This document shows positions 27,349-34,751 of a stretch of 34,884 nt of DNA, one piece after another. Position numbers and translations under genes: made by a program. Each line of letters starts with the position of its first letter. Within the stretch, counting starts at the first letter, position 1. Source of the stretch: a virus; the IMG/VR virus record IMGVR_UViG_3300032236_000163, positions 1 to 34,884 of that record. One strand, written 5' to 3'. A model generated the notes under the pieces. The model ran no database searches. It saw only the letters and a list, made by a program, of their open reading frames with translations, and was not told the DNA's origin.

Positions 27349-29459
27349 ATTGCTCTTTCTTCGGTTTCAATTGCAGCTCCTCTACGAGCTTGGGAGTCTA
27401 TTTGCGCCAAAAGCATTGCAAATTGACCTTTAATGTACTCAATATCGATTTGAGTTTGAGTTTTAACTGCTGTATCTTCTGCTGTAACTTGAACTCTAGC
27501 ATCTGTATCTCTCCGCTTGGTTTCGTTGGACATTTCAATATCATGCGCTCTAGCTGTAACTTCCATGAGCTTGCGTTTGGTTTCAGCTTCTTGCTTAACG
27601 CCTTCAATATCTTGACGTTGCTTGATCATCATCTGTAGCTGCTGAACTTGTTGCTGTAATTGCTGAACTTGAGCTGCGCCTTGCTTGAGCTGCATCTGAA
27701 CTTGTGGAGGAACATCTGACTTATCGTCAATTTGTGCCATAGGATTGACTGCTGCCAATCGATCCGCAATGATGTCTGCGCCAGGGAAGTCCATATTACG
27801 GAAGATTAAGTCACCAGCTTGCTGCATCAGATTAGGATCAGCAGTTAGCAATGTCATCATTGAGTCGACTGCTTCTTGGCGCTTGGAGTTGTAGCCTGGT
27901 CCTGTTTCCATCACAACATCGTATTTGCCAACAGAAACATCGTTCAGAATTTTCTCAACACCTTGTTCGTCAGTTGAACGCTGGTTCAACGTCACTAGCT
28001 CAGGTTTTCCGTCATCACCAATAATTCGCAATACACGCTCTGTATCGTAAATCTTAGGAACAAGATCCAAAATGATGCGACCAGTATAGGCAATGGAGCG
28101 AGTCAAGTTATCGTAATAATGGTAGTTAACCATATCGATTTGCTGCTGCTGACCAGCTAATGCTTTGCCTGAGATATTGCCTTGAGGCAGCTCTGACGGA
28201 TCAAAGATACCAACTACAGCTTGCAAGTCAGCGCTCATACCTTGAAGCGCAGCCATTACTCCTGCTGGAGGAGGCTCAGGTTGCATACGCTGTGGAGGAG
28301 GCGCATCTTTACCGCTAATGTCTGTTTGCTTATAGGTCAAATACGCCATTGACTTGACGTTTGCCATTGCCCAATCATTTTCATGACCTTCATCTTGACC
28401 TTCTGCCATAATCCACTTGGCTTTAGGAGCAAGAGCTACAGACTCGGTAAGGCTGGTTGCCCAATAGTTATACATACGCTGTGGATCTTTTGCCATACGC
28501 ACAATACCAAATTTCTTATGCTTAGAATCGATAATGGCTTGCTGACCATACACAGGAACGATTGGAATGTATTTACCAGCCCAAATACCTTCTTCAAGGA
28601 TTTGCATAGCTGTTAGCTTGCACCAATGAATTTCCTTCTTATAAGAATCTCTGCGATTGACTTCAAAAATACCAGCCAACTTCATCATTTCAGCATCAGG
28701 AAGCTCATCTTCATAAACGCTTGTACCGTCAGACAATAGAACCAATTTGGTCTTTTTCTTTACGGTATAGAAGTATTCAGCAATACGAATATCTTCCTTC
28801 ATTACCCATTCGTTGTTGGTGTCACCAGTTCCACGAGCACTAAAACCTTGATCAATCTCTGCCCAAGGATACATAGTCTTAAAGTTCTTTTTGCTTACGA
28901 CTGTAGTGATCAAAGCCTTCTCAGCATCTGAACCATCAGGAAGTTGTGAATTAGGATCGAAATAGACTGTAAATGGATTCTCAATAGGCTTGATGTAGAT
29001 TTCTTGCTCAAAGCTGTCAGGAGATGAATAATCGGTAGTGATACGCCAATATCCCCAACCCATTGTTACTGCGTATTTGAAAGCCTCATCATAAGCATGA
29101 TCGGCATTGGATTGAACTTCAATGTGACGGCAAACGCCTGTAAGGATTTCAGCAAGTTTTGCATCAGATTCGTTGTTCATTCCATGAACTTTAATTCTCG
29201 GTCTTTGCTGGCGCTGCTGGTTACATATTTGACTGATATAAGCTGATAGCTTATTAATGGTTAAACAAGGTCTTGCTTCTAAGTTGCGACTGTTTTGCGT
29301 TTCAACTGGCCACTGATCACCACCAATTCCAAATCTGACATCATCAAGAGCTTCTGCTCGATTGTTTGAGTCAGCATCGCCACATAGTCGGAGAAACTGT
29401 TTAGCTTCTTCAATACGACCATCATTTTCCATGTCATTGATGCTATCGTAATCTGCCAT
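27345..29459 (-). CDS. Portal protein, P22 gp1-type
   Basis: 704 residues (P22 portal 725). Family features include RFGIGGDQWPVETQNSRNLE, ARPCLTINKLSAYISQICNQ, QRPRIKV and YAVTMGWGYWRITTDYSSPD in the first third; VYFDPNSQ and YPWAEIDQGF follow; later GIVRMAKDPQRMYNYWATS, ISGKALAGQQQQIDMVNYH and VVMETGPGYNSKRQEAVDSM (wing/stem region). The C-terminal 110 residues form a Gln-rich coiled coil (QGAAQVQQLQQQVQQLQMMI), likely the helical barrel as in P22. Forms the dodecameric DNA gate bound by terminase and later by gp4. Three bases after the TerL stop. Confidence 0.93.
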   Translation of the reverse strand: MADYDSINDMENDGRIEEAKQFLRLCGDADSNNRAEALDDVRFGIGGDQWPVETQNSRNLEARPCLTINKLSAYISQICNQQRQQRPRIKVHGMNNESDAKLAEILTGVCRHIEVQSNADHAYDEAFKYAVTMGWGYWRITTDYSSPDSFEQEIYIKPIENPFTVYFDPNSQLPDGSDAEKALITTVVSKKNFKTMYPWAEIDQGFSARGTGDTNNEWVMKEDIRIAEYFYTVKKKTKLVLLSDGTSVYEDELPDAEMMKLAGIFEVNRRDSYKKEIHWCKLTAMQILEEGIWAGKYIPIVPVYGQQAIIDSKHKKFGIVRMAKDPQRMYNYWATSLTESVALAPKAKWIMAEGQDEGHENDWAMANVKSMAYLTYKQTDISGKDAPPPQRMQPEPPPAGVMAALQGMSADLQAVVGIFDPSELPQGNISGKALAGQQQQIDMVNYHYYDNLTRSIAYTGRIILDLVPKIYDTERVLRIIGDDGKPELVTLNQRSTDEQGVEKILNDVSVGKYDVVMETGPGYNSKRQEAVDSMMTLLTADPNLMQQAGDLIFRNMDFPGADIIADRLAAVNPMAQIDDKSDVPPQVQMQLKQGAAQVQQLQQQVQQLQMMIKQRQDIEGVKQEAETKRKLMEVTARAHDIEMSNETKRRDTDARVQVTAEDTAVKTQTQIDIEYIKGQFAMLLAQIDSQARRGAAIETEERAI
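27973..27990. repeat. Inverted repeat of the iteron core inside portal gene
   Basis: GTTGAAC (27973-27979) and GTTCAAC (27984-27990) form a perfect 7-bp inverted repeat with a 4-base centre. It is the same 7-mer as the iteron-like array at 2083-2303 but in inverted form. Could be coincidence; the coding strand reads LNQRST here. Confidence 0.6.
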
Positions 29460-29461
29460 AT

Positions 29462-30757
29462 TTATCCCATCCAGCTTCCCATAGGAGCATAATTTTTCTT
29501 AACTGGTCTTGGCTTACGAGGCTCATTGACCATTAATCCAAGCATTCGGAATGCATCTGCTCCATGAGAATATTGGTCATGAATAGGCTTTTGACTAAAC
29601 ATACCAGTTTCAGGATCGACATCATACCGATAATGCCTTAGACAGTTTAGACCATCTTCGCATTTTTGCCTATCAAAATAACATTTATTGAATATTGTTC
29701 TTGCAGCATTTATTGAGTCAACAACAGGAACTCGCTCAAGGATTTGTATTTTTGCTCCTGAAGCTCGGAATATTTCTTCAATAGACCTTCCAGTTCCCAA
29801 GTTCTTTGCTGATGCATCATGAGGCAAATAATGTGTGTCATAGACATATCCAAACTTCTGTATCTCCGCTAAATACCAGCTTATTGTCTGCTGGTTGTTT
29901 TCCAAATATCTAATGATATGGATAGACTGACCTATGAATTGGAAAAAAAATATGCTCGTATTATCTGCCCAACCAAGATCCCACACAGTAAAAACAGGCT
30001 TGGTTGCATCATATGGAACATTGGTGATCCTACCGTCTATCTCAGCAAATTCGACTTGTTTGCCAAAAATAGCGCCATCTATCTGAGTTCTAGGAATGCC
30101 TTCCCATACGTTGGCATAAGCTGCTGGATCTCGTGCTTTTAGCGCTCTACGCTCAAAATCCAATACTTCAGGAAACCAAGGATTATCTTTATAGTCGACC
30201 TTAACGACTACAGCTCCTTCAGGAGGAGCAACCACAAAGCGCTTCCAAGTTTCGTCTGTTGGCAGCTCAGGATTGAAGCTAACCCATATCTCAGAGCCTT
30301 CTTTACGGATCGTAGGAATTAAAACCGACCATGAATTGGAGCTGACTGAGGAGGCTTCTTCCACCCAACAAATATCGATTCCTTCGATAGATTTTACGTT
30401 GTTGGTATTGTTTTTAATGCCTACAAATAGAAATTCAGTACCATTTTTGCCTCTGATAGTGGTCTGAGTAATCTCGTAGAAAGACTCTAGATTTAGCTCA
30501 TAGATTTGGTCTGATAGCAGCTTATGAACCGAATCCTTCATGGAAGTCATGAATTCACGAGCACAAAGAATACGCATAGGCTTTCTAGTGCCTTTAGCTA
30601 ATAAAGCTCGTGCAAAACACCATGATTTTGCGCCTCCTCGCCCACCATAATAAATTCGGTAACGAGCTGAAGGAGGATCAAATAAACCTTCAAACTTCCT
30701 TGGGAAGCGTATTTTCGATACCGCTTCAGCGATCTTCGAATCGACTTGGATCTGCAT
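29462..30757 (-). CDS. Terminase large subunit
   Basis: 431 residues. ATPase domain: Walker A-like GGRGGAKS at 38-45, coupling ARE at about 66-68, Walker B IDICWVEEA at 127-135 with the catalytic Glu pair, motif III-like WVSFNPE at 158-164. Nuclease domain: VWDLGWADNTS with Asp260, YLPHDASAKNLGTGRS, and HDQYSHGADAFRM near the end, the RNase H-like metal ligands. It drives packaging into the portal and cuts the concatemer by headful. All key residues are present. Overlaps the small subunit gene by 32 bases. Confidence 0.95.
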   Translation of the reverse strand: MQIQVDSKIAEAVSKIRFPRKFEGLFDPPSARYRIYYGGRGGAKSWCFARALLAKGTRKPMRILCAREFMTSMKDSVHKLLSDQIYELNLESFYEITQTTIRGKNGTEFLFVGIKNNTNNVKSIEGIDICWVEEASSVSSNSWSVLIPTIRKEGSEIWVSFNPELPTDETWKRFVVAPPEGAVVVKVDYKDNPWFPEVLDFERRALKARDPAAYANVWEGIPRTQIDGAIFGKQVEFAEIDGRITNVPYDATKPVFTVWDLGWADNTSIFFFQFIGQSIHIIRYLENNQQTISWYLAEIQKFGYVYDTHYLPHDASAKNLGTGRSIEEIFRASGAKIQILERVPVVDSINAARTIFNKCYFDRQKCEDGLNCLRHYRYDVDPETGMFSQKPIHDQYSHGADAFRMLGLMVNEPRKPRPVKKNYAPMGSWMG

Positions 30758-31148
30758 CTACAAAAGACAGTTCTAAGCCTTTGATTAGTGGAGCGCCATC
30801 AGCACCAGTTATCTCTTGCTTAAGTTTTTCTGAGTATTTCTTAGGAAATCTTGCAGCCATTGATCTAGACCATAGTCCTACGTTCAATCGCTCTCCATCT
30901 TTATGCTCTACAAGATAGCTTTGAGCATGATCTTCCCACCAAATCATCTCTTGGATCTTCGCTTCCTCCAAGGCATGACAAAATTCTTCGTGATCTTCCA
31001 TCCAACGCAGGATTGTTCTGTAAGTAACTCCTAACTTTCCAGCAATTTGCTCTCGTGATTTGCCTAGCTTTCCAAGCGCAATCACTTCCTCGCAATATTT
31101 AGGATCATAGGCAGAAGGTCTACCTACAGCGTTAGGAGTATCAGACAT
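30726..31148 (-). CDS. Terminase small subunit
   Basis: 140 residues. N-terminal GRPSAYDPKYCEEVIALGK precedes a helix-turn-helix at about 30-51 (SREQIAGKLGVTYRTILRWM), followed by an amphipathic helix (EEFCHALEEAKIQEMIWWED) and RLNVGLWSRSMAARFPKKY. The C-terminal TGADGAPLIKGLELSFVDAD would contact the large subunit. It recognises the packaging site and sits upstream of TerL as in P22-like phages. Start TAATG-coupled to the preceding gene. Confidence 0.88.
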   Translation of the reverse strand: MSDTPNAVGRPSAYDPKYCEEVIALGKLGKSREQIAGKLGVTYRTILRWMEDHEEFCHALEEAKIQEMIWWEDHAQSYLVEHKDGERLNVGLWSRSMAARFPKKYSEKLKQEITGADGAPLIKGLELSFVDADPSRFEDR

Positions 31149-31393
31149 TAGGCTACGTTTTGTTCAGGATTTACAGGAGCATCTGTAGGCTCAGGAGTAC
31201 CCAATACAACTGGAGTTGGATCTGCTCCTACTTCAGCTTGTTGTTCAACTGATGCTGCTTGAATAGCTTGAGCTTGTGGTAATGCTTGTGAATGGATTTT
31301 GGCAATCAATGGAGCTACTTCAGCATAAGCTGCATTACCTAGATGTTTGAGCATTAGCTCTACCTCAGCGAGAGTGTGGTTTAAATTGATCAT
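31148..31393 (-). CDS. Small helical/Ala-rich protein upstream of terminase
   Basis: 81 residues starting MINLNHTLAEVELMLKHLGN, helical for 45 residues (AYAEVAPLIAKIHSQALPQA) then a Val/Pro/Glu-rich disordered tail. Similar short proteins (NL...EVELILN.L...PY.EV..LI.KI..QA) precede terminase genes in several phages. Perhaps a packaging accessory; unproven. ATGA overlap with the upstream basic protein. Confidence 0.65.
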   Translation of the reverse strand: MINLNHTLAEVELMLKHLGNAAYAEVAPLIAKIHSQALPQAQAIQAASVEQQAEVGADPTPVVLGTPEPTDAPVNPEQNVA

Positions 31394-31542
31394 TTTTTAC
31401 CTTTCTTGGTTGATTTCTTAGCTGCTTCACGCTTTTCTGAATAAGCAATAGCGAGAGCCTGAGCTTTTGGTTTTCCTGCTTTCAGCTCTTCCTTCAGATT
31501 AGAAACAAAAGCCTTTTTACTGGTTGATTTTTTCAATGGCAT
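31390..31542 (-). CDS. Tiny Lys-rich protein, 50 residues
   Basis: Starts MPLKKSTSKKAFVSNLKEEL and contains GKPKAQALAIAYSEKREAAK, then a KKSTKKGKK tail. This pattern (AGKPxxQALAIAYSxKR) is very common in environmental phages just before terminase genes. Highly basic, so nucleic-acid or DNA-capsid association is possible. TAATG overlap upstream, ATGA downstream; no longer frame competes with it. Confidence 0.7.
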   Translation of the reverse strand: MPLKKSTSKKAFVSNLKEELKAGKPKAQALAIAYSEKREAAKKSTKKGKK

Positions 31543-31820
31543 TATTTACATCCCCAATTTTTAAGTGATGCCTTGGCTCTAGGCGCATCGCCTTTTGCCT
31601 TTTTGACAACTCCTTCCATTCTTGCACAAAAGGAGGCTTTTCTACCTTTATCCTTCTCCGTTTTAGGATTAGGCGCAGGAGGCTTTAAATGACTGCCATT
31701 CTTGGCGTTGTATTCTGCTCTACCTTTAGCAGTCATACCAGCGCCTTTTTCAGTCGGATTGTAGGTTTTACCTTTTCCTGTCGTTTTATGTGGAATAGGT
31801 TTGTCGTGTTTAGTAGCCAT
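31542..31820 (-). CDS. Conserved small basic protein with SFCARM motif
   Basis: 92 residues. The C-terminal half has GRKASFCARMEGVVKKAKGD followed by SLKNWGCK, matching a small phage family with a (S)FC-RM...LRKWxC signature (DUF6321-like, from memory). The N-terminal half is Lys/Pro/Gly-rich and likely disordered (HKTTGKGKTYNPTEKGAGMT). The two Cys could bind metal. Part of the basic-protein block. Confidence 0.68.
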   Translation of the reverse strand: MATKHDKPIPHKTTGKGKTYNPTEKGAGMTAKGRAEYNAKNGSHLKPPAPNPKTEKDKGRKASFCARMEGVVKKAKGDAPRAKASLKNWGCK

Positions 31821-32110
31821 TACTTTTTTGCAGTCTTTGCAGATTCTTTGAACGCTTTAGCAGTAGGAGCGCCTTTAGTACCAACTTTACGCATTTTCTC
31901 TACTGGTTTACCTTCAGCTTTTTCTTTTTTAATGCGCTCTTGTTTAGCATGAATATTTGCATATAAACCATTTTTTGCCATTTCTTTACTCCTAGTCGTA
32001 GCTTTTTTCAAAGCTGGTTTAGTTTTGACTACTGGAAAATCAGGAACTTTATTAGCTTCTGAATAATTTTGAGCTTCAGATTTAAACCAATTTAATATTT
32101 TCTTAAGCAT
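31820..32110 (-). CDS. Small Lys-rich protein with GLYANIHAK motif
   Basis: 96 residues from the ATG at 32110, which is preceded by GGAGGAG at ideal spacing. N-terminal MLKKILNWFKSEAQNYSEAN is an amphipathic helix. The C-terminal 55 residues (AKNGLYANIHAKQERIKKEK) match short phage proteins with MxKxGLYANIxxKR. Both parts are strongly basic. Its start overlaps the end of the GroES-like gene by 8 bases. Confidence 0.65.
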   Translation of the reverse strand: MLKKILNWFKSEAQNYSEANKVPDFPVVKTKPALKKATTRSKEMAKNGLYANIHAKQERIKKEKAEGKPVEKMRKVGTKGAPTAKAFKESAKTAKK

Positions 32111-32417
32111 TTTGCTCCTCCTGCATGAAGCAGACATCTTGCCAGCTCATGATTAGATAACGCTCATTATCTTCGAAATATTCAGTAAATTTCAAATATT
32201 CGTCTTTTTTGTCTTTTGCCATAGTTCCGAAACGAACAAAAGCTCCGACCTCTACAGGCATTACTTCACGTCTTCCATTCGGCAATTTCTTACCAGTTCC
32301 AACAGCAACAACAGTTCCCATATTGTCAACTTCATCCATAACTACTTGAATTAATTGACTTTTTACACGTTCAATTGGTTTTACAACGATTTTATCGCCT
32401 AGTGGTTTTAAGTTCAT
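32103..32417 (-). CDS. GroES-like co-chaperonin
   Basis: 104 residues. Begins MNLKPLGDKIVVKPIERVKS, which is the GroES start (KPLxDxxxVKP), followed by the mobile-loop region, then GTVVAVGTGKKLPNG and VMPVEVGAFVRFGTMAKD, the second GroES barrel half. LIMSWQDVCFM occupies the C-terminal strand. The GGIVL of the bacterial mobile loop is replaced by a QLIQVV-like sequence, so GroEL contact may be altered. A phage GroES could help fold coat or other proteins with host GroEL, as T4 gp31 does. Encoded just upstream of the terminase block; TAATG-coupled to the preceding gene. Confidence 0.82.
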   Translation of the reverse strand: MNLKPLGDKIVVKPIERVKSQLIQVVMDEVDNMGTVVAVGTGKKLPNGRREVMPVEVGAFVRFGTMAKDKKDEYLKFTEYFEDNERYLIMSWQDVCFMQEEQNA

Positions 32418-32593
32418 TATTGCATCCTAAAATGTTGGGTTTCATCGATTCGGTTTGCAGCGTTTAAGCGATCAACAATAATCATTACGTCTTGCATTAT
32501 TTCGCTTGCACGATCATCTCCGTTGGTTTTGCAGATAAATTCCACGCAACCATCATCGTTAACTTCTATAGTGATATGCGCTACAGAACTCAT
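32417..32593 (-). CDS. Small unknown protein, 58 residues
   Basis: Starts MSSVAHITIEVNDDGCVEFI and has strand-loop-strand-helix shape (ASEIMQDVMIIVDRLNAANR) ending HFRMQ. Start overlaps the preceding stop as ATGA, and the stop overlaps the GroES start as TAATG, so it is translated in the chain. Two Cys (CVEFIC) could bind metal. No family recognised. Confidence 0.6.
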   Translation of the reverse strand: MSSVAHITIEVNDDGCVEFICKTNGDDRASEIMQDVMIIVDRLNAANRIDETQHFRMQ

Positions 32594-32883
32594 GATTGAA
32601 CCTTTTTAGGTCTGCCTCTAGGTTTAGGCTCGGTTTTTCCAGCTTCTTCTATTAATTTTTTGCGCTTTTCTACGCTTTCCTCGGAAATAAATTGTATTTC
32701 CATGTCTTGAATCATGGTTTCAAATACAGGATTTGGAGGAGTTTTGGCAAAATCTCCGCACCAATCAGAACCATGTCGGTTTTGATAAGTTGGATAACGT
32801 CTGCAAGTTCCCATGATGTTGCTTTCAGCATCATAGAAATATATACAGGAATTACAGCATTCTTTAGAATTATTTCCAGCCAT
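32590..32883 (-). CDS. Cys-rich small protein with AT-hook-like tail
   Basis: 97 residues. Cys9, Cys10, Cys13 and Cys27, then WCGDF (Cys42), form a likely zinc-binding knuckle (NSKECCNSCIYFYDAE, GTCRRYP). The C-terminal end reads KPRGRPKK, an AT-hook core (RGRP) that binds the minor groove of AT-rich DNA. The combination suggests a DNA-associated small protein, fitting the AT-rich genome. Function inferred only. Confidence 0.65.
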   Translation of the reverse strand: MAGNNSKECCNSCIYFYDAESNIMGTCRRYPTYQNRHGSDWCGDFAKTPPNPVFETMIQDMEIQFISEESVEKRKKLIEEAGKTEPKPRGRPKKVQS

Positions 32884-32910
32884 TAGTTCTCCGATTACTA
32901 GTGGTTAGAG

Positions 32911-32932
32911 ATGCCTTGTCCGTGCAAGGCAT
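32911..32932. terminator. Hairpin at the end of the 72-residue gene, T-run on the other strand
   Basis: ATGCCTTG (32911-32918) and CAAGGCAT (32925-32932) form an 8-bp stem. A T-run (TTTTTT) follows only in the + direction; leftward it is preceded by A-rich sequence. It lies just past the stop at 32942. It may stop antisense transcription or protect the message. Confidence 0.45.
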
Positions 32933-32941
32933 TTCGCTTTT

Positions 32942-33160
32942 TTAACGATAGTTACTACGGTCATGCTCGTAGCAAACGCCTTCAGTACGACCAGTATTGA
33001 ACAATTTGTCCTTACCAACCATATCTTCTTTGCCCATTGCTACGCCATTACGCATAGATTCTTTACGTTCACCTTTGGTGTCAGCTTTAGCTACGCCTTT
33101 TGGCATTTTTTCGCCTGACATACCTTTAGAGCCTACAAAGTCTTGTTTAATTACTTTCAT
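32942..33160 (-). CDS. Small basic Gly/Lys/Met-rich protein
   Basis: 72 residues from the ATG at 33160 (AAGGA six bases before it); an upstream in-frame start exists but lacks a good ribosome site. Contains KQDFVGSKGMSGEKMPKGVA and a Gly/Lys-rich middle (NGVAMGKEDMVGKDKLFNTG). It is basic and likely disordered. It is flanked by hairpins on both sides, so it may be a separate transcription unit. Function unknown. Confidence 0.58.
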   Translation of the reverse strand: MKVIKQDFVGSKGMSGEKMPKGVAKADTKGERKESMRNGVAMGKEDMVGKDKLFNTGRTEGVCYEHDRSNYR

Positions 33161-33182
33161 GATGTTCCTTTTGATCAAAAAG

Positions 33183-33199
33183 ACTAGAAAAATTCTAGT
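33183..33199 (-). terminator. Leftward terminator after the nuclease block
   Basis: ACTAGAA (33183-33189) pairs with TTCTAGT (33193-33199) with an AAA loop. Read leftward it is followed by CTTTTTGATC. It ends the transcript carrying the three nuclease-like genes or reduces read-through into the small-protein and terminase block. Confidence 0.5.
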
Positions 33200-33213
33200 T
33201 TAGACATTTTCTT

Positions 33214-33507
33214 CTAATGGTTGGAATTGTCAAGCATCTTAATTAATCTAATAGCAGCATCGACAGAATCAACTCGACTTATTGCTCCTCCACGCCATTC
33301 TTGCATAAACTTGATCTGAGGCTCTGTGTAGGAGGCTTTGGTATCACGCTTAACTTCCACGAGGCAACTGACTCCTTTGTACCCAATAAGCAAATCAGGA
33401 CACCCACGACCCACAGTAGACAAATTAAGCACACTAGCGCCAAGAGCGATAAACGTGTGAATAATTGTTTTTTGATTTTCATCAACTCGTTTTTTGTAGT
33501 AAGTCAT
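33214..33507 (-). CDS. VRR-NUC family nuclease
   Basis: 97 residues, the size of stand-alone viral VRR-NUC proteins. Core: GRGCPDLLIGYKGVSCLVEV then KRDTKASYTEPQIKFMQEW. These hold the PD...(E)xK nuclease residues: Asp in CPDLL, Glu-x-Lys in VEVK, and Gln in EPQIKF. The family includes structure-specific and Holliday-junction nucleases. It may resolve branched DNA before packaging. It overlaps the HNH gene by 26 bases. Confidence 0.88.
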   Translation of the reverse strand: MTYYKKRVDENQKTIIHTFIALGASVLNLSTVGRGCPDLLIGYKGVSCLVEVKRDTKASYTEPQIKFMQEWRGGAISRVDSVDAAIRLIKMLDNSNH

Positions 33508-33775
33508 CGGTTTTTTCTATCAACTGTTCAGGACTTATTCCCCAGTATTTAGTGAATCCTTTAGCACCCAAGCTGTGATAACTGGCATCTCCAAGCCGAT
33601 GATGGTAGGCGCACAATGGAATGGCTTTGGCGTTATTTCTAGATCCGCCATACCTCCTAACGTGATGGATCTCAGTTGGTGTATCGGTTGTTTCAATTCC
33701 ATTTTGCCTGCACAATATGCAGCCCAATCGTGCCAATTTTGCATAGTGTTCTCTTTCAGAACGGTTCATCGCCAT
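33482..33775 (-). CDS. HNH nuclease, Ref (RecA-dependent nuclease)-like
   Basis: 97 residues. Zinc/HNH core: LGCILCRQNG (Cys-x2-Cys), TEIHHVRRYGGSRNNAKAIP with catalytic His pair, LCAYHHRLGDASYHSLGAKG with the third HNH segment and the YHSLG loop, then FTKYWGISPEQLIEK. The LCxxHHxxxxxSxHxxG...F pattern fits the P1 Ref-like group of RecA-dependent nucleases. Probably cuts or nicks DNA at recombination or replication intermediates. In the same coupled group as the VRR-NUC and PD-(D/E)XK-like genes. Confidence 0.8.
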   Translation of the reverse strand: MAMNRSEREHYAKLARLGCILCRQNGIETTDTPTEIHHVRRYGGSRNNAKAIPLCAYHHRLGDASYHSLGAKGFTKYWGISPEQLIEKTDDLLQKTS

Positions 33776-34277
33776 CTAGCCAATTATCAAAAGACTTCTC
33801 AGTTACAGGAGCTGGAATGCTGTTTTCAGATCCTAGAGGATGCAAGTTGGCTTGAGGACACCAAAATTGCTCTTCTCGATCTTTATCAACTCTTTTCCAA
33901 TATTCAGGTTTTTTGCCTTCTAAAGCATAAATCCATCCTCTGATTGTATAAGTTCCATTGATTCCTGTAAGCAAATAAAATTTCCGATCATCAGGATCAT
34001 CAGGTTTTATACGCAAATCTCCCCAATCTCTTGGAGTTGATCTGACTTCTGAATCGCCTACATCAGGATGTGGCCAGCTAGTTTTGCTCCAATAAAGACC
34101 TAAGTGTTTGGCAAAAGCGCATTCCGCTAAAGCTCCCTCAATATGCCTTTGCCAAGCTCCAAACTGAGTTTCCCCAGTATTGGATCTCTTTTTTCTTTGA
34201 ATATCTTCGATCTGTCGCATCATTCCGATTTGAGCAGCAAAAAATATCTCCGCATCAGTTAAGCTAATTGTGGTCAT
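33756..34277 (-). CDS. Putative PD-(D/E)XK-like protein
   Basis: 173 residues from the ATG at 34277, with GAGG nine bases upstream; a TTG at 34292 is also in frame. RHIEGALAECAFAKHLGLYW carries a conserved helix Glu. DVGDSEVRSTPRDWGDLRI is a D...ExR(K-like) strand pair, then KPDDPDDRKFYLLTGI and the GWIYALEG strand. This E...D...E-x-R layout resembles phage PD-(D/E)XK-fold proteins. It overlaps the HNH gene by 20 bases. Enzymatic activity is inferred from pattern only; a structural role is possible. Confidence 0.5.
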   Translation of the reverse strand: MTTISLTDAEIFFAAQIGMMRQIEDIQRKKRSNTGETQFGAWQRHIEGALAECAFAKHLGLYWSKTSWPHPDVGDSEVRSTPRDWGDLRIKPDDPDDRKFYLLTGINGTYTIRGWIYALEGKKPEYWKRVDKDREEQFWCPQANLHPLGSENSIPAPVTEKSFDNWLDGDEPF

Positions 34278-34422
34278 GAGCAATATCCTCAAGCCTTAAA
34301 GCGTTTTCTACCAACTCATTGGCTATACCAACCGCCAAAGCCTGATCTTGATGGATCATAGCTCGGTAATATTCATCCAAAAGCCTTTTAACTGTTAAGT
34401 ACGGTACGCTGAAGTCTTTCAT
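34264..34422 (-). CDS. Small helical protein, 52 residues
   Basis: Begins MKDFSVPYLTVKRLLDEYYR and is all helix (ALAVGIANELVENALRLEDI), ending AHDHN. It overlaps the PD-(D/E)XK-like gene by 14 bases and the upstream gene by a few bases. A VPYLTVKRLLDEYYRA pattern occurs in other small phage proteins of recombination regions. Function unknown. Confidence 0.58.
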   Translation of the reverse strand: MKDFSVPYLTVKRLLDEYYRAMIHQDQALAVGIANELVENALRLEDIAHDHN

Positions 34423-34751
34423 ATTGTTCCTTTTCTACGGTTGGAGGATAAAGTTTGCCAAAGTTCGGTAATTCGAATTTCGGTATTGCGTTTGTTATCT
34501 AAAATTTTAAAGTCACGATAAGCCTCAGTCCAAAGCTCAACGGCATTATCAAATTTAAGGCTCGCTACGGCTTTTGCTTCTCTTTCTGCTACTGTGCCTT
34601 CAGCTACAAGAAAAGAATGCGCCTTGGCTTGTTTAATGCCTTCTTCAAGCCTTTTTACTTCAGATCCCAATACTGCATGGTCTTCGTCTGTAGTTGATAG
34701 GTAAATCAACGCCTTTTCTACTCTGTCTTCATCTAATTTTTCTAAACTCAT
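34419..34751 (-). CDS. Conserved coiled-coil phage protein in the nuclease block
   Basis: 110 residues beginning MSLEKLDEDRVEKALIYLST. Helical throughout: HAVLGSEVKRLEEGIKQAKA, then EGTVAEREAKAVASLKFDNA and a long helix ending TELWQTLSSNRRKGTI. Proteins with AL.YL..TDE..A.L...V..LE and GTVAEREA are frequent beside phage recombination genes; no activity is known to me. The start overlaps the preceding stop as ATGA. Confidence 0.7.
   Translation of the reverse strand: MSLEKLDEDRVEKALIYLSTTDEDHAVLGSEVKRLEEGIKQAKAHSFLVAEGTVAEREAKAVASLKFDNAVELWTEAYRDFKILDNKRNTEIRITELWQTLSSNRRKGTI

Noticed and set aside
33482-33775. HNH protein as the packaging partner of a cos-type terminase
   Set aside because: The head genes are P22-like (headful), and the motif set fits the Ref-like group rather than the HK97-type packaging HNH.
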